Below, in pieces: positions 60,466 to 64,000 of a stretch of DNA of 64,000 nt. Both the position numbers and the translations under genes were made by a program. Positions within the stretch are counted from its first letter, which is position 1. Each line of letters starts with the position of its first letter. This stretch comes from Clarireedia homoeocarpa. Lineage: Eukaryota > Ascomycota > Leotiomycetes > Helotiales > Rutstroemiaceae. Location: positions 372,001 to 436,000 of the forward strand of contig LNKV01000028.1 of NCBI GenBank assembly GCA_001465935.1, in the 5' to 3' direction. The notes beneath the pieces are model-generated. The model searched no databases. It was not told the DNA's origin and worked only from the letters and a program-made list of their open reading frames with translations.

Positions 60466-61871
60466 TTTATTTTTAGGCGTGTAATGCGTTCGGATACCGG
60501 AGCGCGGGATGGGGAGGAGGGAGGGATCGCATCGCATCGGATGTCTGGATATGGTGGTGCGTTGGGCTTGGGGTTTGTCCGGTGTGATCTACATCTAGGA
60601 TGGATGGGTGCATAAAGATGAGTAGGGGAGGGGAGGGGAAGGGAGGAGGGGTGTAATATGGTTTTGGAAAAGTGCTTGGGAGATGTGCTGGTGTGCTGCA
60701 GAGAGAGAGAGTGAGGAGGGAGGCAAAGAGAGTACAAGGTAAGAATGAAGACAGAAAATTTCAACTGAACAATATACAAGCGTAGTAAGTGGTCAATCTG
60801 AGTACTCGTTTCCAGGATTTTAACCATTAATCAATCATCAGCTATTACAAAATCATGATCAATGGTTACAACGCAAGACGATCTGGTCTGATTTGATCTG
60901 ATCTGAAGAACAGATGAGACATAACTCTTACTCAGCATGTGAACTGAATATACTGATGATATCAAAGCTAAGTGAAACTGAAGATGAAGATGAAGTAAAA
61001 CGACATACATCCTCTACTCCTGTTATTATCTAGGATACATATCCCATTCTCTTCCCATTTCACCCAACCACGCAGCCCATCTACTCTCTCTTTCTCCCTT
61101 GCTCTCTCTCTTTCTCTTCAAACAACCAAGCTATTAGGCAAACATCCCCATAACTCCGTCCCTCGCTGTTGCCTTTTTCCAGACTAATTATGAAATTCTC
61201 TCTTATTCACACTCCCAGATGCTGATTCGTATAGCTGGATCGGTATTGCATAGCTACACCAATTACTATTTTAGGGATATATTTATATTTAACACCACAT
61301 CCACATCCACATCCATATCCATATCCTTGAAATCCCTACCTGCCTATCCGATCGTCTTTTGATCGGCACTACTGCCCTGCTGTGCCTTATATACATAACA
61401 CGGCTAACTACTCTTGGTTGTCTGGACGAAGGATTCAGTTCACTCCGAGATGGATCATGCTGTACGGTATGGTGTATGGTATGTAAGATTGAGCGTCTTA
61501 CGAGCGCAAGGAGGCGTGTTAAGTTGGGTCGGGGTCCCAGATCCACGGTACAGGTGGGTGTAGGTGTAGGTGTAGGTGGGTGGTGGCTGCTTACGTGTGT
61601 ATGTGTGTGGAGGAGTAGCTGGGCCTGGTAAGCTTAGGTAGGCGGTGGTTGTGTGTTGGGTTGAACTCGGGATGACTTTTTGAGATGGTGGTGGATGGTG
61701 TTCTTGTGCCTGCCTGCCTGTGAGGATTTGGAGTTGAGGAGGGGAAATCGATAGATGGATAGAGAGGGGCTAGATCTCGATTGGGTTATGTTATATCTAT
61801 GCAGTAGAGTTAGAGAATGAAAGCACAAACAGGATTGATTGACTCATCTATTTATTGGTCATCGTGTTAAG

Positions 61872-61896
61872 TTGGTTGGTTGGTTGGTTGGTTGGT
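61872..61896 (+). repeat. (TTGG)n microsatellite
   Basis: Six TTGG units in a row, with no gene around. Confidence 0.9.
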
Positions 61897-63019
61897 CAGT
61901 TAGAAGCTCTTCCATGTACTCTTCCAGCAGCTCACTATCTATAGATATTCATTCCATCTATTCCATCCCATCTAGCCATCCCATTGTCCACCTGTTCGAT
62001 CGTCTCATTACCCAACAGTTCGATTGTCTTATTACTAGAATAGATGAAAAAAAAAAATAAAAAAAAAATAAAAAAACTTGTCATCCAACTGATAATTCTT
62101 ACTCACTCGTATTTTCAGTTCATATCCATCCAACTACTTGTACACATCGACGACCATTATCTCGTGATACTGGTATTTATGTACAGTACAGCTTGACGTC
62201 AGCCCTACAGCCACCATCACTCACCTCATCCCCACAGCAAGTAAGAACACCGCCTCCTCTCTCAAGACGGCAGAATCCTGCTGTAAGAACTTCATTTACC
62301 TGGAAAAAAGAAAAAGATATGATACATGATACAAGAAAATCAAAAGCTGGCTGGCTAGATACGTACGATGAGATGAGCGCTGAAACCCATATCGTTTCTT
62401 ACTACAGTGCAAGTACTGATGAGTAAGTAGTAAGTATCTAGCATCAATTCACCACCAACAAACAGAGCGTGAGTTGGATGTAGTAAAGTTAAGCTATAAG
62501 ACGAGAAACCGCCGAACAACACACAAGGCCGAATCCAAATAGGGCTACGACGATTGGATACCGACCGAGTACAGACAGTAGCAGTAGGTAGGTCTCTGAA
62601 ATTGACGTACGAGAAGTGAATAGGAGAAACGAGTTTCAAAAGGATGATTGGTGTATGTGCAATTTGCAATTTGCCTCTCATACTATACAGCGCAGTAGCG
62701 GGGTTAGGAGGCTCTCTACTGTACTTCCTTTGAGCGGTGTCTACATACAGTTGAGTTGGTTCGGTAAGGCGAGTTCTATGGAAGGAATCTTCCTAGACGT
62801 AGGAATTAAAGTCAAGAAACAGAGGAGGTTAAAGCTCATCACGAACAACAACAGCACATAACCTTTACCAGACCAGCCGGTCCGTCGGCATCTGCGTCCG
62901 TACTGTAATGGTCGAAGAAGAGTCGCGCACTCTGCTTGCTCTCCTATTCCATACCATCTCTCTTATCTCTTCTCTTCCGCCTTCGCCGGCACCGTTGCCA
63001 TTGTGCTATACCATACCAT

Positions 63020-63071
63020 ACCATATCATATCATACCCATCCCATCCCATACCATATCATATCATACCCAT
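63020..63071 (+). repeat. 21-bp direct repeat in a CCATA/TCATA array
   Basis: A 21-base unit at 63020-63040 recurs exactly at 63051-63071 within a larger array of CCATA, TCATA and CCCAT units. Confidence 0.9.
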
Positions 63072-63900
63072 ACCATACCAAAGCAGAATTCCAGTCAAGC
63101 CAGGGGTACATGACTCTAAGAACTAGAACTAAAACTAGCACTGCAACGCTGGAACCAATTCTTCCATACCATGCCATGCATCCTCACAAGCTCATAGGAC
63201 GATGCAAGCGCTTTTGCTCTCCTTTCTCAATGACGGATAGACAGACAGATAGATTACCTTGTCGGTCAGACGATACATCTGTACCGACTAAAGATTCTTT
63301 TTTTTTTTTTAAAGGTTTGTGCATGTACATACTTGTGGTTCGTTCTCGAAGAATGAAAGAATGGAATGGAATGGAATGGGCCTTGAGTGTGCGCACGGAT
63401 GAAACGGCGGGAGCAAGAACCAGGAACGACGCCAGTTGTGCCATGTTGTTCTAGGAGTATGATTTGGTAGCATGCGCAGTAGTGCCATGTGTTAAGAAAG
63501 GCTCAGAAGCTTTGGAAGCAAATCAAGTATCACGACTGAATCAGATAATTCGCCTAGAGTTTTAGATACGTGGTTTTGTGCCTGGTGGTGGTGGAGGGGC
63601 AGACGGAAAGAAAAAAAGAAAATGTGAGATGGAGAGGAGAAACAGAGCACGTTTTGGACGTTGAAAGGGCCGGACAGGAACCGTTTCTACTTGGCTGGTG
63701 TAATCTGGTGCTACTTTGAATCGTTATATAATTTGCTTTTTGTTTTTGTTTTTCCCTCCCCCCTGGTTGGCTTCACGACGAACTTTCGAAAGTGTGTTAG
63801 GCACGTTATCTGGATGTGATATCTGACTGACAGGACCGACGTAGGGTTCAAACGGGGATTGATCGTCACTACATGATCAATTTCTGTGTGCGATGCTCGA

Positions 63901-63973
63901 CTCTTCCTCGACTCTTCCTCTGCTCTTCCTCTGCGCTTCCTCTGCTCTTCCTCTACTCTTCCTCTGCTCTTCC
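63901..63973 (+). repeat. 11-bp pyrimidine tandem array
   Basis: Six full copies and one partial copy of CTCTTCCTCTG with single-base variants. The C/T-only bias continues to the end of the window, as in leaders of fungal genes. Confidence 0.92.
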
Positions 63974-64000
63974 CCTTCCCCTTCCTCTTCCTTCAGGATT

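Larger units (their letters stand above)
59091..64000. other. 4.9-kb gene-free region rich in simple repeats
   Basis: I find no gene here. Many short open frames are driven by C/T-rich or A/G-rich composition and by microsatellites, including GGAGAT (60435-60465), TTGG (61872-61896), poly-A blocks (62046-62077), CCATA/TCATA (63009-63080) and an 11-bp pyrimidine array at 63901-63973. The region could be a long upstream region or leader of a gene beyond the window end. Confidence 0.6.

Noticed and set aside
59671..60827. Several 60-160 codon frames on both strands
   Set aside because: All follow C/T- or G/A-rich tracts and microsatellites and have no domain content.
1..64000. A secondary-metabolite gene cluster
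   Set aside because: PhyH, Ppo, MFS and dehydrogenase genes are present, but there is no core synthase, terpene cyclase or pathway regulator, and the genes are spread among housekeeping ones.

Overview
The window looks like nuclear DNA of a filamentous ascomycete, probably a leotiomycete close to the Helotiales; that placement is an inference from protein style and not a search result. The support is direct: most genes are broken by short introns of about 50-150 bases with GT(AG) ends, lariat branch sites are visible, the genes are typically eukaryotic or fungal (hybrid histidine kinase, Ppo-type oxygenase, COX6, ELO elongase, SUMO protease), and transposons carry the transition-only damage expected of repeat-induced point mutation (RIP). 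There is no operon structure and no CRISPR, plasmid or phage signal.

Layout. 0-3.3 kb: no gene I can support. 3.4-4.8 kb (+): a Pro/Ser-rich single-pass membrane protein with a tandem repeat. 5.2-9.1 kb (-): a seven-exon hybrid histidine kinase. 9.7-11.2 kb: a complete but dead Tc1-like transposon with perfect inverted repeats, sitting in the promoter region between the kinase and a divergent 14-TM MFS transporter (11.7-13.3 kb, +). 14.8-16.3 kb (+): an SLC16-like MFS transporter. 17.7-19.7 kb (-): decayed Ty1/copia retrotransposon next to a fragment of a second Tc1-like transposase. 22.2-23.7 kb (+): acyltransferase-3 membrane protein. 25.4-29.6 kb (+): a nine-exon Ppo/linoleate diol synthase-type dioxygenase-P450 fusion. 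30.6-31.6 kb (-): a small four-TM protein. 34.7-36.1 kb (+): phytanoyl-CoA dioxygenase-like protein with a Lys/Gly tail.

37.2-40.4 kb: a zinc alcohol dehydrogenase (+) converging on a MmgE/PrpD-type dehydratase (-). 42.1-46.2 kb (+): a chromodomain protein with an HDA2/3-like region and a coiled coil. 48.6-53.9 kb (-): a Ulp2-type SUMO protease and its probable upstream exons. 55.0-55.8 kb (-): cytochrome c oxidase subunit COX6. 57.9-59.1 kb (+): a fatty-acid elongase. 59.1-64 kb: gene-free DNA rich in simple repeats, ending in a pyrimidine tandem array.

How the genes relate. Most are independent housekeeping or regulatory genes. Lipid chemistry recurs (elongase, Ppo oxygenase, PhyH, acyltransferase), as does chromatin/SUMO regulation (chromodomain-HDA protein and SUMO protease, convergent neighbours), but nothing shows these form a cluster. 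Exon joins below were worked out by hand from splice signals and reading phase; every multi-exon model marked high confidence closes in frame.
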